This document shows, piece by piece, positions 34,295 through 40,408 of a stretch of 40,408 nt of DNA. Origin of the DNA: a bacterium (GTDB lineage Bacteria; Chloroflexota; Dormibacteria; UBA8260; Bog-877); the NCBI GenBank assembly GCA_021802115.1, contig JAKABA010000019.1, forward strand, positions 1-40,408. The letters are read 5' to 3'. How positions within the stretch are numbered: position 1 is the stretch's first letter; every line of letters starts with the position of its first letter. A program made the translations under genes and the position numbers. Under the pieces are notes generated by a model, which was not told where the DNA came from, ran no database searches, and worked only from the letters and a program-made list of their open reading frames with translations.

Positions 34295-34313
34295 CCAAGT
34301 TCTGGTCTAGAGA
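34285..34313 (+). promoter_or_regulatory. Predicted promoter of the KDG kinase operon
   Basis: TTGACG (34285-34290, five of six) and TAGAGA (34308-34313, three of six) are spaced by 17 bases. The leader to the kinase ATG would be about 125 bases. The -10 is weak, which could reflect a need for activation. Confidence 0.45.
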
Positions 34314-34443
34314 GCATTGTGCTAGCCTTACCGCAGTCAGCTTTTTGGAGCAGCGGTAGTCAGATGAATCCCCCTCCCTTGGATCCCAGACCGGGCTTCG
34401 ACCCACCGCTTGGACCAATGGGACCGGCGGCTTGGCACTGACG

Positions 34444-35502
34444 ATGGCACGAGATGCGACCGCTGCAGAGGCGGGCGTGGTCAGCTTTGGCGAGTTGCTG
34501 CTGCGCTTGGCAGTCCCAGATCATGGCCGCCTCGATCATGCGATGCAACTGGATGTCCACTACGGCGGTGCGGAGTCAAACGTCGCCGTGGCTCTCGCGC
34601 AGATGGGGCTGCGCTCCCGGTTTGTGACCCGAGTCCCCGACAACGCGGTCGCCAAGGCTGGCCTCGCGATGATGGGTGCGCTGGGAGTCGACACCACACG
34701 GGTCACCTTGGGCGGGGACAGGTTGGGCATCTACTTTTTGGAGTCAGGAGTGGCTCAGCGCCCGTCGCGAGTGATTTACGACCGCGCCGGGTCGAGCATG
34801 GCCGCGATCGCGGCCGGTGACGTTGACTGGGCGGAGGTACTTCATGGCCAGCAGTGGCTGCATACCTCTGGGATCACGCCCGCGCTGTCGGAGTCCGCCG
34901 CCGCTGCCACCCTGGAGGCGGTCAAGGCCGCCAAGCGGGGCGGCCTCACGGTGTCAGTGGATCTCAACTATCGTCAACAGCTATGGCGATGGACGAGTTC
35001 TCCCACCGAGACCATGGCGGCGCTACTCGACCATACCGACGTCGTGTTCACCAATGAAGAGGACCTCGACAAGGTGTTCGGTATCAAGGTCCCTTCCCCC
35101 CTCACCGGCGGCGTAGCCTTGGACCCGGGGCGTTACTCAGGGCCGTGCGCGGAACTGCGGGATCGCTTCCCTGGCCTGCGGGCGGTGGCGGTCACGGTGC
35201 GGGAGTCGGTCTCCGCTAGCGACAACTACTGGTCGGCGGTGCTGAGCACCAAGGCCGGTTTCTTCAGCTCGCGTCGGTATCACATAATGCCGGTGCTGGA
35301 CCGCGTCGGAGCTGGCGATGCGTTCGCGGCGGCAGCTATTCGGCAAATGATCTTGGAGACAGCTGACGCCAACGACGTAGTGGAGTTCGCCGCTGCCGCT
35401 GGCTGCCTCAAGCACTCCATTCGCGGCGACTGGAACCTGGTCAGCCTGGAGGACATCCACCGGCTGTCGGAGGGCGACGGGAGCGGTCGGATCCTACGTT
35501 AA
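34444..35502 (+). CDS. kdgK: 2-keto-3-deoxygluconate kinase (PfkB family)
   Basis: This 352-residue kinase starts with VSFGELLLRLAVPDHGRL and has HYGGAESNVAVALAQMGL, typical of KDG kinases (the AESN variant), then LGIYFLESGVAQRPSRVIYD, which contacts the sugar acid, VDLNYRQQLW, FTNEEDLDKVFGI, and the catalytic DRVGAGDAFAAAAIRQ. It phosphorylates KDG to KDPG, the substrate of the aldolase encoded 22 bases downstream. ATG 34444 has no strong ribosome site; TTG 34432 is possible. First gene of the plus-strand operon, behind a promoter overlapped by an IclR-type operator. It differs strongly from the PfkB protein at 18945-19880, which has a fructokinase-like pattern. Confidence 0.9.
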   Translation: MARDATAAEAGVVSFGELLLRLAVPDHGRLDHAMQLDVHYGGAESNVAVALAQMGLRSRFVTRVPDNAVAKAGLAMMGALGVDTTRVTLGGDRLGIYFLESGVAQRPSRVIYDRAGSSMAAIAAGDVDWAEVLHGQQWLHTSGITPALSESAAAATLEAVKAAKRGGLTVSVDLNYRQQLWRWTSSPTETMAALLDHTDVVFTNEEDLDKVFGIKVPSPLTGGVALDPGRYSGPCAELRDRFPGLRAVAVTVRESVSASDNYWSAVLSTKAGFFSSRRYHIMPVLDRVGAGDAFAAAAIRQMILETADANDVVEFAAAAGCLKHSIRGDWNLVSLEDIHRLSEGDGSGRILR

Positions 35503-35524
35503 AACGAGTTGATGGAGGACCTCG

Positions 35525-36220
35525 ATGGGACGAGCGGGAGGTTTCACGGTCGAAAATGCGATTATCCAAGCTGGATTGGTTCCGCTCTTCTATCAACCGG
35601 ACCCAGCAATCGTGATCGACGCCGTCGGCGCCTGCGTGACCGGCGGCGCTCGAGTGGTGGAGTTCACCGACCGCGGCCCGGGCGCCCACCAGGTCTTCAG
35701 CACTGCCATTGAGGCGCTGCGCCAACAGTCGGTGCCCGCCATGCTGGGAGTGGGCTCCATAGTCGACCCCGCGACTGCATCCCTGTACATCGCCAACGGG
35801 GCTGAATTCGTAGTCGGGCCCTACTTTCGACCCGATGTCGCGGCCCTGTGCCACCGACACGGGGTCCCTTACATTCCTGGCGCTGCCACCCCGTGGGAGA
35901 TCGGCCAGGCCGAGGCGCATGGTGCCACCATCGTCAAGGTGTTCCCGGCTCGGCTGCTGAAGCCTCAATTCATTGCGGACGTTCTCGGTCCGTCGCCCCA
36001 TTCCCGGCTGGTCCCCACCGGCGGCGTACCGGCGACCAGGGAGGGCGTGTCGGAATGGATCCGGGCAGGGGCCGTGGCCGTCGGCATCGGGAGTCAACTG
36101 GTGCCAAGTCACCCCACGCGTCCCACCGATCTGGATACCCTGGCCGAGCGTGTAGCGGAGGCAATTTCGTGGATCGCCGAAAGCCGCTCTGAGGCCGACC
36201 GGGAGAGGTTGGTCAGCTAG
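35525..36220 (+). CDS. eda: KDPG aldolase family enzyme
   Basis: This 231-residue barrel enzyme splits KDPG into pyruvate and glyceraldehyde-3-phosphate. Landmarks are AIIQAGLVPLFYQPDPAIVI, VVEFTDRGPGAHQVF (with the catalytic-acid Glu), AMLGVGSIVDPATA, FVVGPYFRPDVAALC, IPGAATPWEIGQAEAHGA, and the Schiff-base Lys in IVKVFPARLLKPQFI, then VPTGGVPATREGVSEWI. The FTDRG and KVFPA variants differ slightly from the E. coli motif (VTLRT, KFFPA), a pattern seen in aldolases of sugar-acid loci. ATG 35525 has GGAGG 6 bases before it. It lies 22 bases after the kinase gene. Confidence 0.9.
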   Translation: MGRAGGFTVENAIIQAGLVPLFYQPDPAIVIDAVGACVTGGARVVEFTDRGPGAHQVFSTAIEALRQQSVPAMLGVGSIVDPATASLYIANGAEFVVGPYFRPDVAALCHRHGVPYIPGAATPWEIGQAEAHGATIVKVFPARLLKPQFIADVLGPSPHSRLVPTGGVPATREGVSEWIRAGAVAVGIGSQLVPSHPTRPTDLDTLAERVAEAISWIAESRSEADRERLVS

Positions 36221-36366
36221 TGCCGTGCTCCGACTGCCAGATCGTGGCATGACCGCCATCGCCCCCCCCCTGGCGCTGGGATGCGCCTGTATCCCCGAGT
36301 GCCACGAGTGCCGGCGGACATTGCCTGGCTACAGCGCCAGCGAAGGTCGGGAGCCGGACCGCTGAC

Positions 36367-37875
36367 GTGTGGTTGGGCATCGATCTGGGAACCTCGTCCG
36401 TCAAGGCGGTTCTCCTCGCTAACGACGGTACAGTTCGAACTCGGGTAAGGGTCGCTCTGCCTCCGGCGAGAGATGAGCGTGACGTCGGCGACTGGATCTC
36501 CGCCACCCTTGCCAGCCTCCGCTCCCTGGGATCCCTGACGCGAGATGTCGCCGGAGTGGGGTTGTCGGGACTGACCCCAACAGTGGTGTGCGTCGACGGA
36601 TCGGGTCAGGCCGTGCGGCCGGCCCTGACCTGGAACGATCCTCGGGGTCAGGACGAGGCCCGGGCGCTGGAGGCTAAATTTGGGTCCAGTGAACGCCTGC
36701 TCGGATTCGACATGCCCTGGTCGGCGAGCTACCCTCCCGCCAAGCTGGCGTGGCTGGCTCGGCACGAGCCTGCAGTGGTCACGGCAACCCAAGCCGTTCT
36801 CCAGGTGAAGGACTACTTGGGCTTGAAGCTGACCAGCAATCTCATCTCCGACCCCTGGTCCAGCAAGGGCCTTTGCAATGTACTGACCGGAGCTCCGGCC
36901 CGTGAGGTGCTTGCGGCCTGCGGCTGGCACAAGGACATCGTCCCCGAGATCCGACCCGCGTGGGAGTCGCGAGGGATTGTCACCAATACAGCCGCGAGGC
37001 TATTTGGCCTGCCTGAGGGAGTTCCCGTTGCCGTGGGCTGGAGCGACGCGCTCGCGGGCTTTTTGGCGCTCGGCGCATTTCGCCAACCCAGTTCGGTGGT
37101 CATCCTGGGCACCTCGAACATCATTGGCGTGTCGCTGGCCGAACCGAGCCCCCCATGCCGTCCCGGGCTGCTGGACGTTCCTGCTCCCGTAGCCCCGCTC
37201 CGCCTGCTCTACGGACCAACCCAGAACGGAGGTTCCGCCCTGACTTGGATGGGCAGCTTGCTGGGGCTGAAGCCGACGGAAGTCCTCGCCAAAAGCCTGG
37301 ACGCCAAGGGCACAGTCCCAATCTTCGTGCCCTACCTGTCTGGCGAGCGCACCCCGCTCTGGAATCCTGATGTCCGGGCGGCCTTTGCCAATGTTGGTGG
37401 GGACTCAGGGCCGGCTGAATTTTGCGCCGCAGTGGTGCGCGGCGTCGCGGCGAGCGCCCGTCATGTGTTGGACGCCACCAATGCCGCGCTCGGCCACTCG
37501 GTTGGCAGCTTGGTGGCGCTGGGGGGGTATGGAGCCGGCCACCCCGCCTGGCAGCGCGTTTTTGTGGAACAGCTGGACCGACCGATTACCACCGTCGACG
37601 ACGACGTCTCCGTCGTGGGTGCGGCCATGCTGGCAGCCGCGGCCGCCGGCTCCCCCATCGATGACCTTCCCCAGGTCGCCGCCACCGGTCCGCTGTACCC
37701 CGCCCCAGGGCAAAGCGGCGTCGCCTGGCAGCGCACCTATCTTCGCCTCAGCCAACTAACCATCGATGAGGCGGGCTCGAACCACAGCGCACGGCTTTCC
37801 GGTGCTGACCACGACTCGCCCGGCCAGCAATACCCTGGTGGCGGCCCCCCTCGCGCCACCAGGGGTCTTGCCTAA
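36367..37875 (+). CDS. FGGY-family carbohydrate kinase
   Basis: This 502-residue protein has the two actin-like halves of FGGY kinases: LGIDLGTSSVKAVLLANDG at the front, GVGLSGLTPTVVCVDGSG, WNDPRGQDEA, then VGWSDALAGFLALGAF, VVILGTSNIIGV, PYLSGERTPLWNPDVRAAF and ALGGYGAGHPAWQRVFVEQL. The YLSGERTP motif and overall look are closest to xylulokinases, but FGGY specificity is hard to predict and a ketohexose, pentulose or deoxysugar are all possible. GTG 36367 starts the homology at once. In an Entner-Doudoroff-type locus a second kinase suggests that the operon handles another sugar, or the ketose made by a dehydrogenase next door. Confidence 0.88.
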   Translation: MWLGIDLGTSSVKAVLLANDGTVRTRVRVALPPARDERDVGDWISATLASLRSLGSLTRDVAGVGLSGLTPTVVCVDGSGQAVRPALTWNDPRGQDEARALEAKFGSSERLLGFDMPWSASYPPAKLAWLARHEPAVVTATQAVLQVKDYLGLKLTSNLISDPWSSKGLCNVLTGAPAREVLAACGWHKDIVPEIRPAWESRGIVTNTAARLFGLPEGVPVAVGWSDALAGFLALGAFRQPSSVVILGTSNIIGVSLAEPSPPCRPGLLDVPAPVAPLRLLYGPTQNGGSALTWMGSLLGLKPTEVLAKSLDAKGTVPIFVPYLSGERTPLWNPDVRAAFANVGGDSGPAEFCAAVVRGVAASARHVLDATNAALGHSVGSLVALGGYGAGHPAWQRVFVEQLDRPITTVDDDVSVVGAAMLAAAAAGSPIDDLPQVAATGPLYPAPGQSGVAWQRTYLRLSQLTIDEAGSNHSARLSGADHDSPGQQYPGGGPPRATRGLA

Positions 37876-37921
37876 ATCGGCGCTACAGCGTGACGACAGG
37901 TACAAGAGAGGAGAATCCAAA

Positions 37922-38929
37922 ATGCGCGCGTTAACGGTCATCGGTCCGGGCGAGGTCATCCTTGGCGATGCTCCAGCTGAAGACCTCGCTCCCGGAGAAG
38001 TAAGGGTTGGGGTAGGCGCCGTGGGGCTATGCGGTACCGACTTTGCCCTGGTGAGTGGCACGCTGGGCCTCAATTCGTACCCGGTGATCCCAGGGCATGA
38101 GGTGAGCGGCACCGTCCTCGAGACTCGGAGTCGGCTCCTGGACGTCGGGCAGAAGGTGATTCTCGATCCCTTGCTGAGTTGCGGCAAGTGTTGGGCCTGT
38201 GTGCAAGGAACGCCACAGTGCTGCGATGAAGTTGGCGTCGTGGGAGTGGCGGCCAACGGCGGGGCCCGCGACCAAGTGGTCCTCCCGGCTGAGCGGTGGG
38301 TTGCGGTTCCAGCCCAACTGGCGCTCGCCGATGCCGCACTCGTGGAGCCGGTGCATGTGGCGACCACGATATATCGAGCGGTCGCCGCTCAGACGCCGGC
38401 CAGCGTCCTGGTGATTGGGGCTGGTGCAATCGGCCTGATGCTCATGGGTCTGCTGCAGCACTGGCGGCCCAACTGCGCCGTTTTCGTCTCGGACTTGATG
38501 CCCGATCGGGTGCGGCGCGCGGGGGCCTGGGGAGCGCAGGACCTGGCCGCCCTGGGCGAGAAGCACGTGGATTGCGTGGTGGATGGAGTCGGCGTGGCAG
38601 CCTCGATCCAGGTCGCCGTGCGCTATGCGCGTCGCGGAGGCTCAATTGTGGTGTATGGGGTTCCAAAATCAGGTACCGCACTGCCCGAAGCGGATGAGAT
38701 GTTTCGCCGGAACCTCAAGCTTCAATTTGTGCGCCTCTACGATCGCGACTTCAGCGCCGCCATCGGGGTTCTGAGCGACGGCATCCTATCTGCCGCTCAA
38801 GTGGTCGGCACCAAGCTCAGCCTGGAATCAGCGGCTCCGTTCCTGAACGGCCGGGCTTGGCAACAGCAGTCTCATTGGGGCAAAGCCCTGGTAATGGTCG
38901 GCAGCGAGGGGTCTCTTCATGAAGGCTGA
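37922..38929 (+). CDS. Zinc-dependent alcohol/polyol dehydrogenase (MDR family)
   Basis: This 335-residue dehydrogenase has the catalytic-zinc Cys in GLCGTDFAL, PGHEVSGTV with the zinc His, Glu in ALVEPVHVATT, the structural-zinc cysteines in LLSCGKCWACVQGTPQCC, and the nucleotide site VLVIGAGAIGLMLMGL with an acidic Asp at FVSDLMPDR, suggesting NAD. It fits the sorbitol/threonine/galactitol dehydrogenase group, which oxidises polyols or sugar-acid hydroxyls. ATG 37922 is used with GAGAGGAG upstream; the longer frame overlaps the kinase. In this operon it could be the enzyme that makes a keto-sugar acid or D-mannonate from fructuronate, but substrate is unknown. Confidence 0.88.
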   Translation: MRALTVIGPGEVILGDAPAEDLAPGEVRVGVGAVGLCGTDFALVSGTLGLNSYPVIPGHEVSGTVLETRSRLLDVGQKVILDPLLSCGKCWACVQGTPQCCDEVGVVGVAANGGARDQVVLPAERWVAVPAQLALADAALVEPVHVATTIYRAVAAQTPASVLVIGAGAIGLMLMGLLQHWRPNCAVFVSDLMPDRVRRAGAWGAQDLAALGEKHVDCVVDGVGVAASIQVAVRYARRGGSIVVYGVPKSGTALPEADEMFRRNLKLQFVRLYDRDFSAAIGVLSDGILSAAQVVGTKLSLESAAPFLNGRAWQQQSHWGKALVMVGSEGSLHEG

Positions 38930-39773
38930 GCCCACTCGGGACACGCCAGAAGCGCCGGTCGCCCCGGGACCGGTGCGGTCGCGGGTGGCCATCATCACGG
39001 GAGCTAGCCGGGGAATCGGCCGAGCCCTTGCCCTTGACCTCGCGGGCCACGATTACCGGGTCTGGCTTGTCGCCCGCAATCCCGATGCCTTGGCCAAAGT
39101 CGTGCAGGAGATCACGGAGGCGGGCGGCTCGGCCGACGCGGAGGCCTTTGATGTATGCGACGTCAGCCGAGCCGCCCGATTCGTCGCAGGAGTCAAGCAG
39201 CGCGCGGGACACCTGGACGCATTGGTTAACTGCGCGGGAATGAATCGGCGTGGCAGCTTGCTTTCGGTCACCTCGGAGGACTATGAGGCGGTGATGGGGG
39301 TGAATGTGAAGGCACTCCTGTTCCTAAGTCAGGCGGCCGTCCTCGCTATGGACCCGGGGGGCGCGATTCTCAACATTGCCTCCGTCAACTCCTTCACGGT
39401 CCTGCGCGGTGTCGGCATTTATGCTGCAAGCAAGGCGGCGGTGCTACAGCTCACCCGCGCCCTGGCCATCGACGCCGCCGATCGAGGAATTCGCGTCAAT
39501 GCGATTGCCCCGGGCTTCATACGGACAGACTTCAATGCTGCACTTTGGGAAAATGACGAGCTGCGAGGGTGGGTTCTCGACGCGACGCCGGCCGGCCGTT
39601 TGGGCACGCCGGCGGATCTCCTCGGTGCGGTGCGATTTCTCTTGGGCCCCGAGAGCCAGTTCATCACCGGCACCTGCCTTGGAATCGACGGTGGCTTTTT
39701 GACCAGCCGGCTATGGCCACTCCGACCCGACACCCCTGCGGCCCAATCGGGCCAACCAGCGCCCACACGGTGA
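38919..39773 (+). CDS. Short-chain dehydrogenase/reductase (second SDR)
   Basis: This 284-residue SDR has VAIITGASRGIGRALALDLA, VNCAGMNRRGSLL, the Ser in NIASVNSFTVL, Tyr-Lys in YAASKAAVLQL, and the C-terminal FITGTCLGIDGGF, the 3-oxoacyl-ACP reductase-like/gluconate 5-dehydrogenase-like pattern. The residue after strand 2 (WLVARNPDAL) is Arg, so NADP is more likely than NAD, unlike the SDR at 31334. Its ATG overlaps the end of the alcohol dehydrogenase gene by 11 bases, so the two are co-translated. It closes the plus-strand operon. The substrate is presumably a keto-sugar or sugar acid. Confidence 0.88.
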   Translation: MKAEPTRDTPEAPVAPGPVRSRVAIITGASRGIGRALALDLAGHDYRVWLVARNPDALAKVVQEITEAGGSADAEAFDVCDVSRAARFVAGVKQRAGHLDALVNCAGMNRRGSLLSVTSEDYEAVMGVNVKALLFLSQAAVLAMDPGGAILNIASVNSFTVLRGVGIYAASKAAVLQLTRALAIDAADRGIRVNAIAPGFIRTDFNAALWENDELRGWVLDATPAGRLGTPADLLGAVRFLLGPESQFITGTCLGIDGGFLTSRLWPLRPDTPAAQSGQPAPTR

Positions 39774-39928
39774 ATCGCACTCCTGGGCAAGCCGCCTGCC
39801 GGCATTGCTGGCCCAGGGGTGACGTCGGCGCGCTCGACACTGACGCTTATCCGAACTTGACCTGGAGGTGCGCCTGCAAGCCCCTGCCTCCAAGGGTGGG
39901 CGGCCGAAGGGGCTGAGGGATGAGGTTC

Positions 39929-39946
39929 GCCCAGCCGCGGCTGGGC
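39929..39946 (+). terminator. 18-base perfect palindrome after the second SDR gene
   Basis: GCCCAGCCGCGGCTGGGC is fully self-complementary. It lies 156 bases past the SDR stop and 77 bases before the next start. It could be a terminator stem or a dimeric operator for the BNR-protein gene; the sequence does not decide. Confidence 0.4.
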
Positions 39947-40023
39947 CGCCGTTACCATGGGTCGGGATTCTGGCAGTAGTTAGAGATGGGACGGCCCTCG
40001 CGGGTCGATTAGGTGGAGACGCG

Positions 40024-40408
40024 ATGACCAAAGCAGACGAGCTCGGCGCTGCCTTCAAGTGGAGGTTCATCGGGCCACCGCGCGGCGGCAGGTCGGTCGC
40101 GGTGGCCGGGGATCCGACCGATCCAGCTGTCTTTTACTTTGGCTCCTGCGGGGGCGGGGTTTGGAAGACCAACGACGCCGGCAACAGCTGGCGCAACATC
40201 ACCGACGGGCATCTGAACTCGGTCTCAGTGGGCGCCCTGGCGGTCGCCGCGTCCGATCCCCAGGTCATCTACGTCGGCACCAGCGAGGCCTGCCCCCGCA
40301 ACGATGTGATCCAGGGAGACGGGGTCTACCGCTCCACCGATGGCGGCCGCAGCTGGCAACATCGTGGGCTCAGTGACACCCTGCACCTCGCCCGGGTGAG
40401 GGTCTCAC
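40024..40408 (+). CDS. VPS10/sortilin-like BNR-repeat (beta-propeller) protein, N-terminal part
   Basis: The first 128 residues are seen before the right edge. They begin FKWRFIGPPRGGRSVAVAGD, then carry two Asp-box repeats: GGGVWKTNDAGNSWRNI and GDGVYRSTDGGRSWQH. Between them is VIYVGTSEACPRNDVIQGDG. This is the start seen in large bacterial glycosyl-hydrolase-like proteins with VPS10/sortilin beta-propellers, often of 900 or more residues. No signal peptide is visible, so it may be cytoplasmic or use another route. ATG 40024 has GGTGGAG 5 bases upstream. It is probably independent of the sugar operon since a 250-base gap with a palindrome precedes it. Function is unknown. Confidence 0.8.
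   Translation, partial: MTKADELGAAFKWRFIGPPRGGRSVAVAGDPTDPAVFYFGSCGGGVWKTNDAGNSWRNITDGHLNSVSVGALAVAASDPQVIYVGTSEACPRNDVIQGDGVYRSTDGGRSWQHRGLSDTLHLARVRVS

Noticed and set aside
1..40408. CRISPR arrays, rRNA genes and biosynthetic megasynthases
   Set aside because: No regularly spaced repeats, rRNA-like conserved stretches or carrier/ketosynthase motifs were seen on either strand.

Overview
The window is a GC-rich bacterial chromosome segment of mainly catabolic genes. It has two F420-type luciferase-like oxidoreductases, many GTG/TTG starts, lipobox-bearing binding proteins and GC hairpins without U-tracts. This suits an actinomycete or a Chloroflexota/Dormibacterota-like soil bacterium; no marker gene here settles the phylum.

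Region A (1-7203, minus strand): an LLM oxidoreductase, then E1-alpha, E1-beta, an M24 (creatinase/prolidase-fold) protein and E2 of a 2-oxoacid/acetoin-type dehydrogenase complex. A small cupin protein, a broken livF remnant and the start of an enolase-superfamily enzyme follow. No E3 is present.

Region B (7651-15459, plus strand): a cyclase-family hydrolase, a class V aminotransferase, a VOC protein, an XRE-cupin regulator and a peptide-type binding lipoprotein ending in a 13-bp hairpin. After these come a frameshifted proline iminopeptidase and a second LLM oxidoreductase. A and B together look like uptake and breakdown of a peptide- or amino-acid-like compound (inference).

Region C (15.5-23.1 kb) is accessory and partly decayed: a tyrosine recombinase interrupted by one amber stop, a PIN-domain remnant, an intact VapBC-like pair, a PfkB sugar kinase and a 729-aa DDE transposase. 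About 1 kb with no recognisable gene follows.

Region D (23.1-39.8 kb) is a large sugar/sugar-acid catabolic locus. A plus-strand AGE-family aldose-ketose isomerase faces a long minus-strand gene run: hydratase, SDR, metallo-beta-lactamase protein, mannonate dehydratase, sugar ABC transporter (binding protein, single-domain ATPase, permease), hexulose-phosphate synthase and phosphohexuloisomerase. An IclR-family regulator is divergent from a plus-strand operon of KDG kinase, KDPG aldolase, FGGY kinase, zinc alcohol dehydrogenase and SDR. Two identical-architecture inverted repeats, ATTCCG-N5-CGGAAT, lie in that divergent region. One sits just inside the predicted iclR transcript and the other overlaps the predicted -35 box of the kinase operon, so the regulator can be linked to its sites by sequence. 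Mannonate dehydratase, KDG kinase and KDPG aldolase form a complete route from mannonate to pyruvate and glyceraldehyde-3-phosphate. The isomerase, PfkB kinase, PHI and HPS could form a second route from an aldohexose to ribulose-5-phosphate and formaldehyde.

The window ends inside a VPS10/BNR-repeat protein. Genes cut by the window edges are the enolase-superfamily enzyme at the left and the BNR protein at the right.
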